Positions 17,108-25,831 of a stretch of DNA of 64,000 nucleotides are shown one piece after another. The stretch lies in contig JBBDIM010000042.1 in assembly GCA_040880405.1 (NCBI GenBank), forward strand, positions 104,762-168,761, read 5' to 3'. A program made the translations under genes and the position numbers. Numbering within the stretch: the stretch's first letter is position 1; the number at the start of each line of letters is the position of its first letter. Below the pieces are notes generated by a model, which saw only the letters and a program-made list of their open reading frames with translations, was not told the origin of the DNA and did no database searches. Origin of the DNA: JBBDIM01 sp040880405. Its GTDB lineage: Bacteria > Planctomycetota > Planctomycetia > Pirellulales > Pirellulaceae.

Positions 17108-19552
17108 CTAAGGCTGCTTTTTCCCTTCGAGCAGTGCCAAGACATTGCGGAGCTGTGCAATCGTCAGTTGCTCATGCAAATTCGCCGGCATGATGGAAAT
17201 CTCGGACGGTTGCTGGAGCTCAATCTCCTTCAACGGCAACTCAAACACCTTGCCATCGATCCCCAGGAAAGTCGTCGACCCGTCGCCGCCAAAAATCTTC
17301 AGCCCTTGCCGCGTCTTGCCGTTGACCGTCAAAATCGAAAACGGCACGTACATCGGTGCCATCTCGCGGCTCGGTTCCAAAATCGATTGCAACAACCGGC
17401 GGCGATCTTGCGAGGCACCAATCCCGTTCAAGTCCGGGCCCACATTCCCCCCGCGGCCATCGAGCCGATGGCAAGCGAAGCAGTTTCCCGTCGCCCCGAA
17501 AAAGACCCGCCAACCTGCCCCCGGATCGCCACCAACACCAATCTTCGTGAGCCAAGCGTCGAGATCGCTAAGCTCGGCGGCTGCGGATGATTCGGGGGAA
17601 AGCTGTGCCGGGGCGAGAACCGCTGAAATGTCCCTCTTCGCAGCGGCGGAAACCAGCTTCGATTCGGCCAGCCGCACAGCAAGCTGGCGTAAATCGTCAT
17701 CCCGCAAGGCGGCAACCGCCAAATGCCGGGCCACCTCCCGCTGCAATTGGCCGCTGGTCGATTGCAGCAATTGCTCCAACTTTTCACCACTCCACGGCTT
17801 CACCTCTGGCGGGACCAATCGCAGCGCCGCGATCCGCGTCGCATCCGCATAGGAAGCATCGGTCGCCACCTCAATCAACCGCTGTGCGGTTCGCTGGTCG
17901 AAGTAGCCCCGCCCCTCCCGTTTGACCTCTCCCGACTTCAAAAACGAGAGTCCCGCGGCAATCGCCGCCAACATCCGCGGAGAGACCTCGGGCCGCTTCA
18001 ATAACTGAGCCACTTCCTCCGTCAGCGTTTCGACCCTCGCCTCCACCACCCACCGGATCGCCATCAGCCGAACATCTTCGCCCGGGTCGCGAAGAGCCAT
18101 GGTGAGGATTTGCTCCCGCTTCTCGGCCTCGATCCCACTCGCCGTCAAATCGCTCCATCGCTGAGCCATCAGCCATGCAAGCCGGGCTTGCGGTTCATCC
18201 AGCGAGTCGATCGTCCGCTCGGTAAACGCCTCCCGCGCGGCGAGTTCCGCCAGGGCCCACTGCCAGGTGAAAACATCCTCGGTCGCCAGACGCTGGATTA
18301 ACTTTTCCGTCGAAACATCGGTCTCACGCGCCAACTTTTCCTGTTCACTCAACGGCGGAATCTCGGCGCTGGCCTCTTCCGCGAATCGAATCCGCCAGAC
18401 TCGGCCCCGACCATGGGCGTTGTAGCTCCGGTCGACCCAATCGGTCACGTAGATCGAACCATCCGCCGCCACCGCCAGATCGACTGGCCGGAAATCGGGT
18501 CCCCCAAAGATCGGCACTTCCATCTCCGACTTAATCGAGGCTCCGCTCGGCTTGACCTCATAACGTTCGATTCGGTTGTCGCCCCAACTGGTCACCCAGT
18601 ACCCGCCCCGGTACGGCAAAATGGCACAAGGGGCCTCACCGGTCCCGGCCACCATCGGCAGCGTCCCAGGCAGTTCCCCATCCCAAGCTTCGAGCGGATG
18701 GGTGCCGGAGCGGCCAAAGCGAAACTGGAACCCATAATCGGCCATTGGCAGCACCTCCAATATCCGGCAGGGTGGTCGAGAGTCGGGATCATTATCGACC
18801 ATTAACACCCGGCCCGCGTCATCGCGGCAGAGACCAAACGGGTTCCATATCCCGGTCGCCACCCACTTCAGCCCCTTACCATCGAGCGAGCATTCAAAGA
18901 TGTTTCCCCCTTCGCCGCTGCCCCGCAGGGAATGACCCTCCCGATCGGTCAGCGTGTACGCAGCTCCAAAGTTTTCGCCCATCCCCACGGTCAACGTCCC
19001 GGCCGCTTCATCGAGCAGCAGCCCGCTCAGCCCGTTGTGAGGATAATCGGCCTTGGTTTCGAGCGTCAGCAGCGTCTCGACCTGGTCCGCTTGGTCATCC
19101 CCGGTGGTGTCCCGTAAGCGAATCACGGAGTTCCTGGTCGCGAGGTAAACCGAGTCGTCGGCCGCGATGGCCATGCCCATCGTCTTGTGGGTCCCTTCAT
19201 GGAACGTCGCAATCTGATCGAGCGCGCCATCCCCATTGGAATCGCGCAAAATGCGAACGCGATCATGCCGTGGTCCCTCGTAGTCCTGCGGCGGAAAATG
19301 GGTATGCGACTCCACCACCAGCAGCCGCCCGCGAGAATCGAACCGGCAGGAGACCGGCGTCACGATTTGAGGCTCGGCCGCGACCAGCTCAAGAGTGATC
19401 CCCGGTTCTAGCGACCGGGGAATCGGAATTGTCGCCGCGCCGATCTCCAGCGGCTCCCACACCGCCGCCTGGCCATCCCCAGCCAGCGACACGGCCACCA
19501 ACACGGCGATCCCCATCACCCCAACCTGCTTGACTAACGCTAAAATCTGCAT
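17108..19552 (-). CDS. PVC-type beta-propeller/HEAT/cytochrome c protein
   Basis: 814 residues from the ATG that begins MQILALVKQVG, with a signal peptide ending near SLAGDGQA. It opens with SLEPGITLELVAAEPQIVTPVSCRFD, the start of the planctomycete propeller domain (residues about 35-385; blades with DSNGDGALD, DTTGDDQAD, PDGSIYVTDW-like motifs). An alpha-helical HEAT-like region (about 410-660) follows, then a C-terminal cytochrome-c-like domain with one heme motif, CFACHRLDGRGGNVGPDL. Such proteins are thought to be periplasmic dehydrogenases for carbohydrates, but activities are mostly unmeasured. The open frame extends 24 codons upstream to a TTG, without effect on the domain content. 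Confidence 0.9.
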   Translation of the reverse strand: MQILALVKQVGVMGIAVLVAVSLAGDGQAAVWEPLEIGAATIPIPRSLEPGITLELVAAEPQIVTPVSCRFDSRGRLLVVESHTHFPPQDYEGPRHDRVRILRDSNGDGALDQIATFHEGTHKTMGMAIAADDSVYLATRNSVIRLRDTTGDDQADQVETLLTLETKADYPHNGLSGLLLDEAAGTLTVGMGENFGAAYTLTDREGHSLRGSGEGGNIFECSLDGKGLKWVATGIWNPFGLCRDDAGRVLMVDNDPDSRPPCRILEVLPMADYGFQFRFGRSGTHPLEAWDGELPGTLPMVAGTGEAPCAILPYRGGYWVTSWGDNRIERYEVKPSGASIKSEMEVPIFGGPDFRPVDLAVAADGSIYVTDWVDRSYNAHGRGRVWRIRFAEEASAEIPPLSEQEKLARETDVSTEKLIQRLATEDVFTWQWALAELAAREAFTERTIDSLDEPQARLAWLMAQRWSDLTASGIEAEKREQILTMALRDPGEDVRLMAIRWVVEARVETLTEEVAQLLKRPEVSPRMLAAIAAGLSFLKSGEVKREGRGYFDQRTAQRLIEVATDASYADATRIAALRLVPPEVKPWSGEKLEQLLQSTSGQLQREVARHLAVAALRDDDLRQLAVRLAESKLVSAAAKRDISAVLAPAQLSPESSAAAELSDLDAWLTKIGVGGDPGAGWRVFFGATGNCFACHRLDGRGGNVGPDLNGIGASQDRRRLLQSILEPSREMAPMYVPFSILTVNGKTRQGLKIFGGDGSTTFLGIDGKVFELPLKEIELQQPSEISIMPANLHEQLTIAQLRNVLALLEGKKQP

Positions 19553-19846
19553 GACCGCTCCCCTCGGATGAAACGAGACCAAGCAATGGAACTTGCTGGT
19601 GGAATAAACGAGTGGCTGCACCAACCGAATTCACGATTAGCGAGATTATGGCACGCAGAGAAAGCGTTTGCTACCGTGAAGGTTGCACTTGAGAGAACGG
19701 TGAAAGGGCGAATTGGTTGAATCGTAGCTGCGAAACGGCGCGCGGGGTTTGGCTAATAGGCGATGTTGGAAAATTTCCTATTGTTTCAAACGGAATCCAG
19801 CGGCGAAGATTTCCTGATGCGGAGCGTCGCTGGTCAACCGCCTAAC

Positions 19847-21337
19847 TTATGTGAATAAGCGGTTTTCACCATACCGCGACAGATAGCCCTTTAAGCTAAG
19901 TTTCCGACGGGCCGATTGGGAGCTCATGTAGCGAATCTTTCCAAAAATCTCCCTTTCAGGTCCCCAGGCCCGGTCATACCGACCAAAGCACCAAAAAATG
20001 CCGGAATACGAGTTGGGATTTCTGCCGTCGAGGGCGTACTTGTTGTTCAGCTCGATCAAAATCCTGCTCGCTTCCTGAGGGGACGCGCTCCAGTGGAGAA
20101 CTTTCTTACCCCAGAGCATTCGGAGGTAGTTGTGGATTCTCCCCTCGGAAATCAGTTGGCGTTGGGCCGCATTCCAAATCTCGTCGTGGGTTCGCGCCTG
20201 CTCGAATTCCTCCAAGCTGTAGACATGCGTGCGCTGGTCCTCACGGTGTTCCGCCAATGTTTTCAAGGCCCAGTCGGGCAAGGATTCAAACTGGTCGAAA
20301 TTCTTCTCCCGGTGGCACATGTTGAATCCCAACTCTCGCCACGTGATTAGCTCATCCAAAAAACTCTCGGCATTGGGACTCATGTTCCACCAACCAGTTC
20401 GGCTCCCCTTGGAGTCGGTGGAGAGCTGACTGGGATCCCAAGACGCGAGTTCGGCCACCTCCTGGAACACCTGATGAGCGGACAAGTGCCCAAAATGGAG
20501 GTAAGGCGAGATGCCGCTCACGACCTCCTGTTCCACCTCGTTCCGGTGATCGGCGTAGCGATCCAGGCGGTGTTGGAGGAAGCGTCCTAACGTCTTCTCC
20601 GCAGCCACGGCACCCCCGGGGCAGTCCAAGACCGGGGAAACTTCGTGGTCGATCGGGAGTTGCTCTGCGTACCCGGCCGGATCGTTAAACGCTTCTTGGG
20701 TCGCGGGGGGCCATTTTTTTTGAATGGCCTGAATCAAATCGTTTTCGGCTGCCGGAAATGCCCGCCCCGCAAGCGGGTTCAGCTCAGGTAGTCGTTCCAG
20801 GTGAGGCGATAAATTCTTTTGGAGAAATCGACGGAAACTGTATGCGGTTGTGAACGTTTTGTCCGCTGCCCGCATCGGAAGCAGGCCGTTGGAATCGACC
20901 TTCTCTAAACGAACGTCCAGACGTTTCCCGGTCAGCTCCACCATCCGCGGCAGAAAAAAGCAAGGAAAATCATCGGTAACGACCACGCAAGCCCGCTGGG
21001 AGAGACTTTTCAGCAGTCCCCGAGCGGCACCGGCTTCCGGCTCGATGTGGGGATAATACAACACCGGCGAATCCGCCAAATCGCACGTGTTATCGCGCAT
21101 CCCTTGAATTACGAACGTGTGCAGCCGATCGCTGGCCCATGGGTAATCAACCCGCAGAGCCTCGAATACCACCAGCGGTTTACCCAGTTTCTCCGCCCAT
21201 TTCGCCGCCCGCTGGAAACTGAAATTCCAACGAGTCCGCCGATTGGCGATCATCCAATATAGGACATAATCTCCGATTTCCCGGATCGGGGCGGAGTTTA
21301 CGTCGGCAAACCGACTCTCCGGAAATGGATCACTCAA
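19847..21337 (-). CDS. Class II CPD photolyase
   Basis: 496 residues. Photolyases use FAD and blue light to split cyclobutane pyrimidine dimers. The N-terminal antenna-type domain (YVLYWMIANRRTRWNFSFQRA) and C-terminal FAD domain are both present. The class II signature near the end is strong: NKYALDGRNPNSYSGIFWCF and GRYDRAWGPEREIFGKIRYM, with FLDELITWRELGFN and NYLRMLWGKKVL before it. These distinguish it from class I phrB enzymes. Length fits the family. It is flanked by the SRPBCC-SDR gene upstream on the same strand, about 100 bases away. Confidence 0.95.
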   Translation of the reverse strand: MSDPFPESRFADVNSAPIREIGDYVLYWMIANRRTRWNFSFQRAAKWAEKLGKPLVVFEALRVDYPWASDRLHTFVIQGMRDNTCDLADSPVLYYPHIEPEAGAARGLLKSLSQRACVVVTDDFPCFFLPRMVELTGKRLDVRLEKVDSNGLLPMRAADKTFTTAYSFRRFLQKNLSPHLERLPELNPLAGRAFPAAENDLIQAIQKKWPPATQEAFNDPAGYAEQLPIDHEVSPVLDCPGGAVAAEKTLGRFLQHRLDRYADHRNEVEQEVVSGISPYLHFGHLSAHQVFQEVAELASWDPSQLSTDSKGSRTGWWNMSPNAESFLDELITWRELGFNMCHREKNFDQFESLPDWALKTLAEHREDQRTHVYSLEEFEQARTHDEIWNAAQRQLISEGRIHNYLRMLWGKKVLHWSASPQEASRILIELNNKYALDGRNPNSYSGIFWCFGRYDRAWGPEREIFGKIRYMSSQSARRKLSLKGYLSRYGENRLFT

Positions 21338-21433
21338 CGACGAGTACGCTTACCCTAAGACGAGAGGCGAATGACGCAGGGAACCGAACTAGTTTCCCGC
21401 TATGCCGAGGGTAACCGTCTAAGCCGCGCCCGG

Positions 21434-22807
21434 TTAACTCGGTTTGCCGAGCAATTTTCGCAAGGTCGGTTCCAATTCCGGATCGCGGAATGAGTAGCCC
21501 GATTGCTGAAGTTTCGTCGGTTGCACATTTTGGCTGGCCAACAGCAAGGCGTCCGCCATCTCACCTAAGGCGAGCCGAGCTGCGAACGCGGGCATCGGAA
21601 TGACCGTGGGCCGCAATAGAACCCTGCCCAATGTTTTGGTGAACTCGCGATTGGTGACCGCCTGCGGTGAGACTAAATTGACCGGCCCGGAAAGCGATGA
21701 GTTCATGAGCAGATGGTGCAGGGCACCCACCACGTCGTCGATCGAGATCCAGCTCCAGTACTGGTCTCCACTTCCGATCACGCCACCACCTCCCAGTTTG
21801 AATGGAGTGAGCATCTGCTTCAGCGCCCCCCCTTTCGGAGTCAGGATCACACCAAGGCGTCCGTGAGCGACGCGAATGCCCGTCTCTCGGGCCGGATCGG
21901 CGGCCGACTCCCATTGCTGGCAGACGTCGACCAGGAACCCCTCACCTGGTGGGGAGTTTTCATCTACCGGTTCCGTCCCTCGATCGCCATAATACCCGAC
22001 CGCGGAAGCGCAGATGAGTGACTTGGGCCCGTCTTGCAGCTTCGCAAGTTGCTCGCAAAGAAAACGCGTCCCCAAGACACGAGAGTCGCGAATCTTCCGC
22101 TTAACCGCGTCATTCCAACGAGATCCAGCGATGTTCTCGCCCGCCAGATGAATCACCGCGTCCACACCTTCTAGACTGGCCAAGTCGATTTCACCTGAGT
22201 CATGGCTCCAATGGACCGTTCCCTGCTTCCTTTTCTGCCTGGTCATGGGCAGGACCTGATGGTTGCCTCCGGTCAAAAAGGGAGCAAGTTGCGATCCCAC
22301 CAATCCGCTGGCACCGGTTATCGCGATCTTCATCGGTTGACGATCCTTATAAAGAGAATGGGTAGTGAGATCTTGGATCGTTGTCTGATGACGATACTCA
22401 AACATCCGTTGAAGTTTTTGACGAATAGGGGCCGCCCCAAGAATGTTGCCGACTGCGCCGCCAGGGAGGGTGTATTCGATCTCGTCTTGGAGATACGAAT
22501 GGCTGGCATCAATTGCGCCAAATCGGTGCGTGTGAAGCCACGAGGCAAACGGCCCGGAAACTTGCTTATCCTGGAAGTAGTCGTTCCGTTGCAGCTTCGT
22601 GTGTTCCGAAACCCAGCGCAAGGGAACTCCACCAACACTCAACTTCAATGTGACCCGGCTTCCCGGCGTGAGGGACTCGCTGCCCGATTCCAGTTCTAAC
22701 GATTCCCACGGCGGAATCAATCGCGCGAGGGCTCCAGGCCGTTGATGCCAGGCGAACAACTCTTCCACGGCCACGGGAACTTCACTTCGATACTGAAACA
22801 TTTTCAT
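21434..22807 (-). CDS. SRPBCC-domain plus NAD-dependent epimerase (TIGR01777-type) fusion
   Basis: 457 residues in two parts. Residues 1-150 are an SRPBCC/ligand-binding helix-grip domain (FQYRSEVPVAVEELFAWHQRPGAL ... YLQDEIEYTLPGGAVG). Residues 158-457 are an atypical short-chain dehydrogenase/epimerase of the YfcH/TIGR01777 type. It has ITGASGLVGSQL for NAD(P) binding, DAVIHLAGENIAGSRW, the YYGDRG active-site region and the family tail LLASQNVQPTKLQQSGYSFR. The free-standing epimerase is widespread; fusion to SRPBCC is known in several bacteria. The substrate is unknown. Start ATG at 22807; a second Met is at residue 2-3. Confidence 0.9.
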   Translation of the reverse strand: MKMFQYRSEVPVAVEELFAWHQRPGALARLIPPWESLELESGSESLTPGSRVTLKLSVGGVPLRWVSEHTKLQRNDYFQDKQVSGPFASWLHTHRFGAIDASHSYLQDEIEYTLPGGAVGNILGAAPIRQKLQRMFEYRHQTTIQDLTTHSLYKDRQPMKIAITGASGLVGSQLAPFLTGGNHQVLPMTRQKRKQGTVHWSHDSGEIDLASLEGVDAVIHLAGENIAGSRWNDAVKRKIRDSRVLGTRFLCEQLAKLQDGPKSLICASAVGYYGDRGTEPVDENSPPGEGFLVDVCQQWESAADPARETGIRVAHGRLGVILTPKGGALKQMLTPFKLGGGGVIGSGDQYWSWISIDDVVGALHHLLMNSSLSGPVNLVSPQAVTNREFTKTLGRVLLRPTVIPMPAFAARLALGEMADALLLASQNVQPTKLQQSGYSFRDPELEPTLRKLLGKPS

Positions 22808-22880
22808 CCCACGCTAGATGGTGCTACGACACGATATTGGAACCGGATCGCAAGCGTGGAATTAACGGGTCGGGGGCCAA

Positions 22881-23630
22881 CTAGCTTTTCAACCGATGGC
22901 TCGCGATCCATTGATATCCCTTCTTGGCGATTGACGGAAAAAGTCCGAGCAATGTTAGACTAATCAAAACCTGTGGGGTAATCAGGGCCGCGGTTCCCTG
23001 TTTTTCCAGTTGCGCGAGTGACGGTGCGGAGTGGCCCGCCGTCACATAAATGAGGGTCCCGGCCAGCATTCCAAGTTGGCTTACCCACCAGAACGTCCAC
23101 ACCTTGATCGGCGTCAGCCCCATCACCAAGTTGATGACAAAGAAGGGGAAAATCGGGATCAATCGGAGTGAGAACAAATAGAACGCCCCTTCGCGCTTCA
23201 GCTCCAGGTTAAATTTCTCAAGCCGATCCCCGAATCGCTCTTGAATCACCTCCCGAAACAAATAGCGGCTCAAGAGCATCGCGAGGGTCGCGCCGGTGGT
23301 TGAGGCAAAACTCGTTAAGAGCAAGGCCACCCACCACGGAAAGAGCCAGCCGTACAGCAGCGTCATGACCGTCGCCCCTGGGAGCGAAGTGGCTGTCACG
23401 AGCACGTAAACCAAAAACGCCACCACCACGCTCGTGACCGGATACGACTGCTGAGCCTTCCGCAATTGCTGTTCTCGTTCGGCCAATCGAGCCAGCGTGA
23501 CCTCTTCGCCTAAGAGCCAATAGCCTGAGATCGCTGCCCCCACAATGACCAGCAACACGCCAAACTTAAACCACCGTGAAGATTGAAACGAAGGTCGTTC
23601 CGGCGTGTCAGCCTCGGGCGGAACGTTCAT
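22881..23630 (-). CDS. TVP38/TMEM64-family membrane protein
   Basis: 249 residues from MNVPPEADTPER. After a hydrophilic N-terminus there are about five to six membrane helices. The SNARE-associated/DedA-like core includes SLPGATVMTLLYGWLFPWW, ASTTGATLAMLLSRYLFRE and FSLRLIPIFPFFVINLVMGL. These G- and P-rich re-entrant segments define the TVP38/TMEM64/DedA superfamily, whose members are linked to lipid scrambling and membrane homeostasis. Its ATG overlaps the pyrF stop by four bases (ATGA), so translation is probably coupled to pyrF. Confidence 0.9.
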   Translation of the reverse strand: MNVPPEADTPERPSFQSSRWFKFGVLLVIVGAAISGYWLLGEEVTLARLAEREQQLRKAQQSYPVTSVVVAFLVYVLVTATSLPGATVMTLLYGWLFPWWVALLLTSFASTTGATLAMLLSRYLFREVIQERFGDRLEKFNLELKREGAFYLFSLRLIPIFPFFVINLVMGLTPIKVWTFWWVSQLGMLAGTLIYVTAGHSAPSLAQLEKQGTAALITPQVLISLTLLGLFPSIAKKGYQWIASHRLKS

Positions 23631-24550
23631 ACCAGTCGGCCAGCGGTCGTATCCGTACGCAGGGCATCGATCATCGCCTGGGTGGCATCCTCGACCGCCC
23701 GTTGCCACTGTTCGGGGGCGTATTTTTCGCGATATTCGGCCTGGGCGTGCGCGAAAATAATTCCCCTTGAATTGTTGACGATTGCCCCCAAACCCTGCTC
23801 ATCGAAGCCACCAGCCACATCGGTCGCTCCGCCACCTTGGCTCCCATAGCCCGGCACGAGAAACCAAGTGGTGGGCATGGCGCTACGGAGTTCGGTAAGC
23901 TGCTCGGGATAGGTCGCGCCGACGACCGCGCCGAATGCCCCATACCCCTGTTCACCAGCGGTCCGCATGGCGAGTGTCTCGACAAATTCAGCGACAATCT
24001 GATATAGCGGTCGTCCATCGATCAACAAATCTTGAAACTGTTGGCCCCCTGGGTTCGATGTTTTGACGAGACAGAAGAGCCCACTTCCGGTCTTCTGCGC
24101 GACCTCGACAAAGGGCGTGAGGCTGTCATCCCCCAGGTAAGGGCTAATCGTTAAACTATCGGCTCCCCAAGCGCTCTGTTCGCCCAGATAGGCATGGGCA
24201 TAGGCGGTCGCCGTACTGCCGATGTCGTTGCGTTTGGCATCCATGATCACCAACAGTTGTTTCTCCCGGGCGTATCGCGCCACCTCGTGCAACGCGATCA
24301 TCCCGGCAGGTCCCAACTGCTCGAAAAACGCCGCCTGCGGCTTGACCGCCGGGACCAACGGAGCGACCACATCAATCACGCCTCGGCAAAATTGGAGATA
24401 AGCGTTGGCTTGAGTCTCCCAAGAGGCACTCGCTCCATCCGCCGGGCGAATCCATTCCGGGAGCGACTCAATCCGAGGATCCAGCCCAACCACAACCGGA
24501 GCCTTCGTTCGCCGTACCGCCTCAACCATTCGATCCGCAAAATTTTTCAC
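23627..24550 (-). CDS. pyrF: Orotidine 5'-phosphate decarboxylase (type 2)
   Basis: 307 residues, the length of the longer type 2 PyrF subfamily. The enzyme decarboxylates OMP to UMP, the last step of de novo pyrimidine synthesis, in the cytoplasm. The active-site motif VIMDAKRNDIGSTA supplies D104, K106 and D109. VVGLDPRIESLP at the start, VKPQAAFFEQLG, and VPGYGSQGG near the phosphate-binding end are all present. No other pyrimidine genes are nearby; its 3' end overlaps the TVP38 gene, a pairing with no obvious metabolic logic. Confidence 0.95.
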   Translation of the reverse strand: MKNFADRMVEAVRRTKAPVVVGLDPRIESLPEWIRPADGASASWETQANAYLQFCRGVIDVVAPLVPAVKPQAAFFEQLGPAGMIALHEVARYAREKQLLVIMDAKRNDIGSTATAYAHAYLGEQSAWGADSLTISPYLGDDSLTPFVEVAQKTGSGLFCLVKTSNPGGQQFQDLLIDGRPLYQIVAEFVETLAMRTAGEQGYGAFGAVVGATYPEQLTELRSAMPTTWFLVPGYGSQGGGATDVAGGFDEQGLGAIVNNSRGIIFAHAQAEYREKYAPEQWQRAVEDATQAMIDALRTDTTAGRLV

Positions 24551-24849
24551 AATACCCTTCCTCGACCGATGCCATTAACTTCGTGATCCGACTGATCAAT
24601 ATACTGCCATCTAAATTGACCGTCACGTAGCTCAGAACGGCTCGCTTCCGACACGACCACCGGCAGGAAACGCATTTTTCATGAAAATCTCCATGCGGCA
24701 GCAAGAGGCCTTGCCTCAGCATTTTCGCACGCCCGTCTCTGCGCTACCCACTTTTTCCACTGAGCCCCTCCCTCTAGAATGTCGCGAACTCATTGTCGCG
24801 CTCGCTGTCTTCAATGCAAACTCCCGAAGCAGTCCTCCGCGGCACCTTT

Positions 24850-24923
<74 letters not shown>

Positions 24924-24932
24924 CTATTGCTC

Positions 24933-24965
24933 AGTCGCAATCCCTGTGGGGGTTGCGACTTTTTT
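24933..24965 (+). terminator. Rho-independent terminator of the tRNA gene
   Basis: AGTCGCAATCCC pairs with GGGGTTGCGACT (one bulge) and is followed directly by TTTTTT. It begins ten bases after the tRNA 3' end, a textbook intrinsic terminator. Confidence 0.9.
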
Positions 24966-25549
24966 ATTGGATTGACGCGTTCGGATCTTGCTTGTGGACT
25001 TCGCTGTTTTAGCTGATCGGGCGAAGTGGGACTTGACGGCGATTTTCAGAAGGCGAATCAACAACGCCTACCCACACCACCGTATTTGGGTACATGACGC
25101 CATCCTGTGGTTCATTTAACGTAACAGATGCTTTCAAATACTGTCTCTCCGATTTGTTATATGCCCGGCCAGGGTGGCTTGTTAGTGGTGATTTTGTTTG
25201 TTTGCGCCACGAGAAACTCCAGCCCCCTGATCAGCGTCGATTGGGGAAAAGGTGTCGGTGAAATGTCGATGGTAGATCGTCAGGGAGTCTGCGGCTGGCG
25301 AAGATAAGTCAAATGCTGGGTTCGATTTCGGTCGGCCCGCAAAAAATTTCGTTGGAAACGATAATCTTTGGCCGAAATTGAGGCAATGGGCTGGAAGAAA
25401 GTGACAGCAGGCCGCTATATTACTGGTTTGTGAATCAATCCATTAGCCGCTCGGGGGAAATCGCTTTCCCGCTAACTCGGCCGAAACATACCCGTGGCAC
25501 ATGCCGCATTTCGAACTCACCGTTTTTGAGGCATCAGACAAGGATAACA
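24966..25549. other. Intergenic region upstream of rpsU
   Basis: About 580 bases with no open frame I believe. A TATATT near 25416 could be a -10 element for rpsU, giving a leader of about 130 bases, but no convincing -35 is at the right spacing. No RNA family recognised. Confidence 0.4.
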
Positions 25550-25747
25550 ATGGTTAAAGTACTGGTACGCGACAAGGAATCAATTCAAGAGGCGGTCCGT
25601 CGTTTTGGCAAACTCGTCATGCGTAGCGGACTGAAGAAGGAAATGCGTCGGCGTAAGTACTACGAAAAGCCCAGCGACATGAAGCGTCGCGCCCGGCTGC
25701 GTGCCGAACGACGCGCCTCCAAGGAACGCCAGTTGGTCCAGGAATAG
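25550..25747 (+). CDS. rpsU: 30S ribosomal protein S21
   Basis: 65 residues from the ATG at 25550, with AAGGA seven bases upstream. MVKVLVRDKESIQEAVRRFG and the basic tail KKEMRRRKYYEKPSDMKRRARLRAERR are diagnostic of bS21, a small-subunit protein that helps mRNA binding near the anti-Shine-Dalgarno region. The frame stays open upstream for 40 more codons, but that part is not S21-like. It stands alone, not in the rpsU-dnaG-rpoD arrangement found in other bacteria, and converges with the helicase gene 85 bases downstream. Confidence 0.95.
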   Translation: MVKVLVRDKESIQEAVRRFGKLVMRSGLKKEMRRRKYYEKPSDMKRRARLRAERRASKERQLVQE

Positions 25748-25831
25748 TTTCTAGAGGCCCCGGTATTACTTGGCTGCGAGAACCTTTATTTCCGATTTTC
25801 AATCTTTGCTGTCCAATGTGGTGCCGCGCGA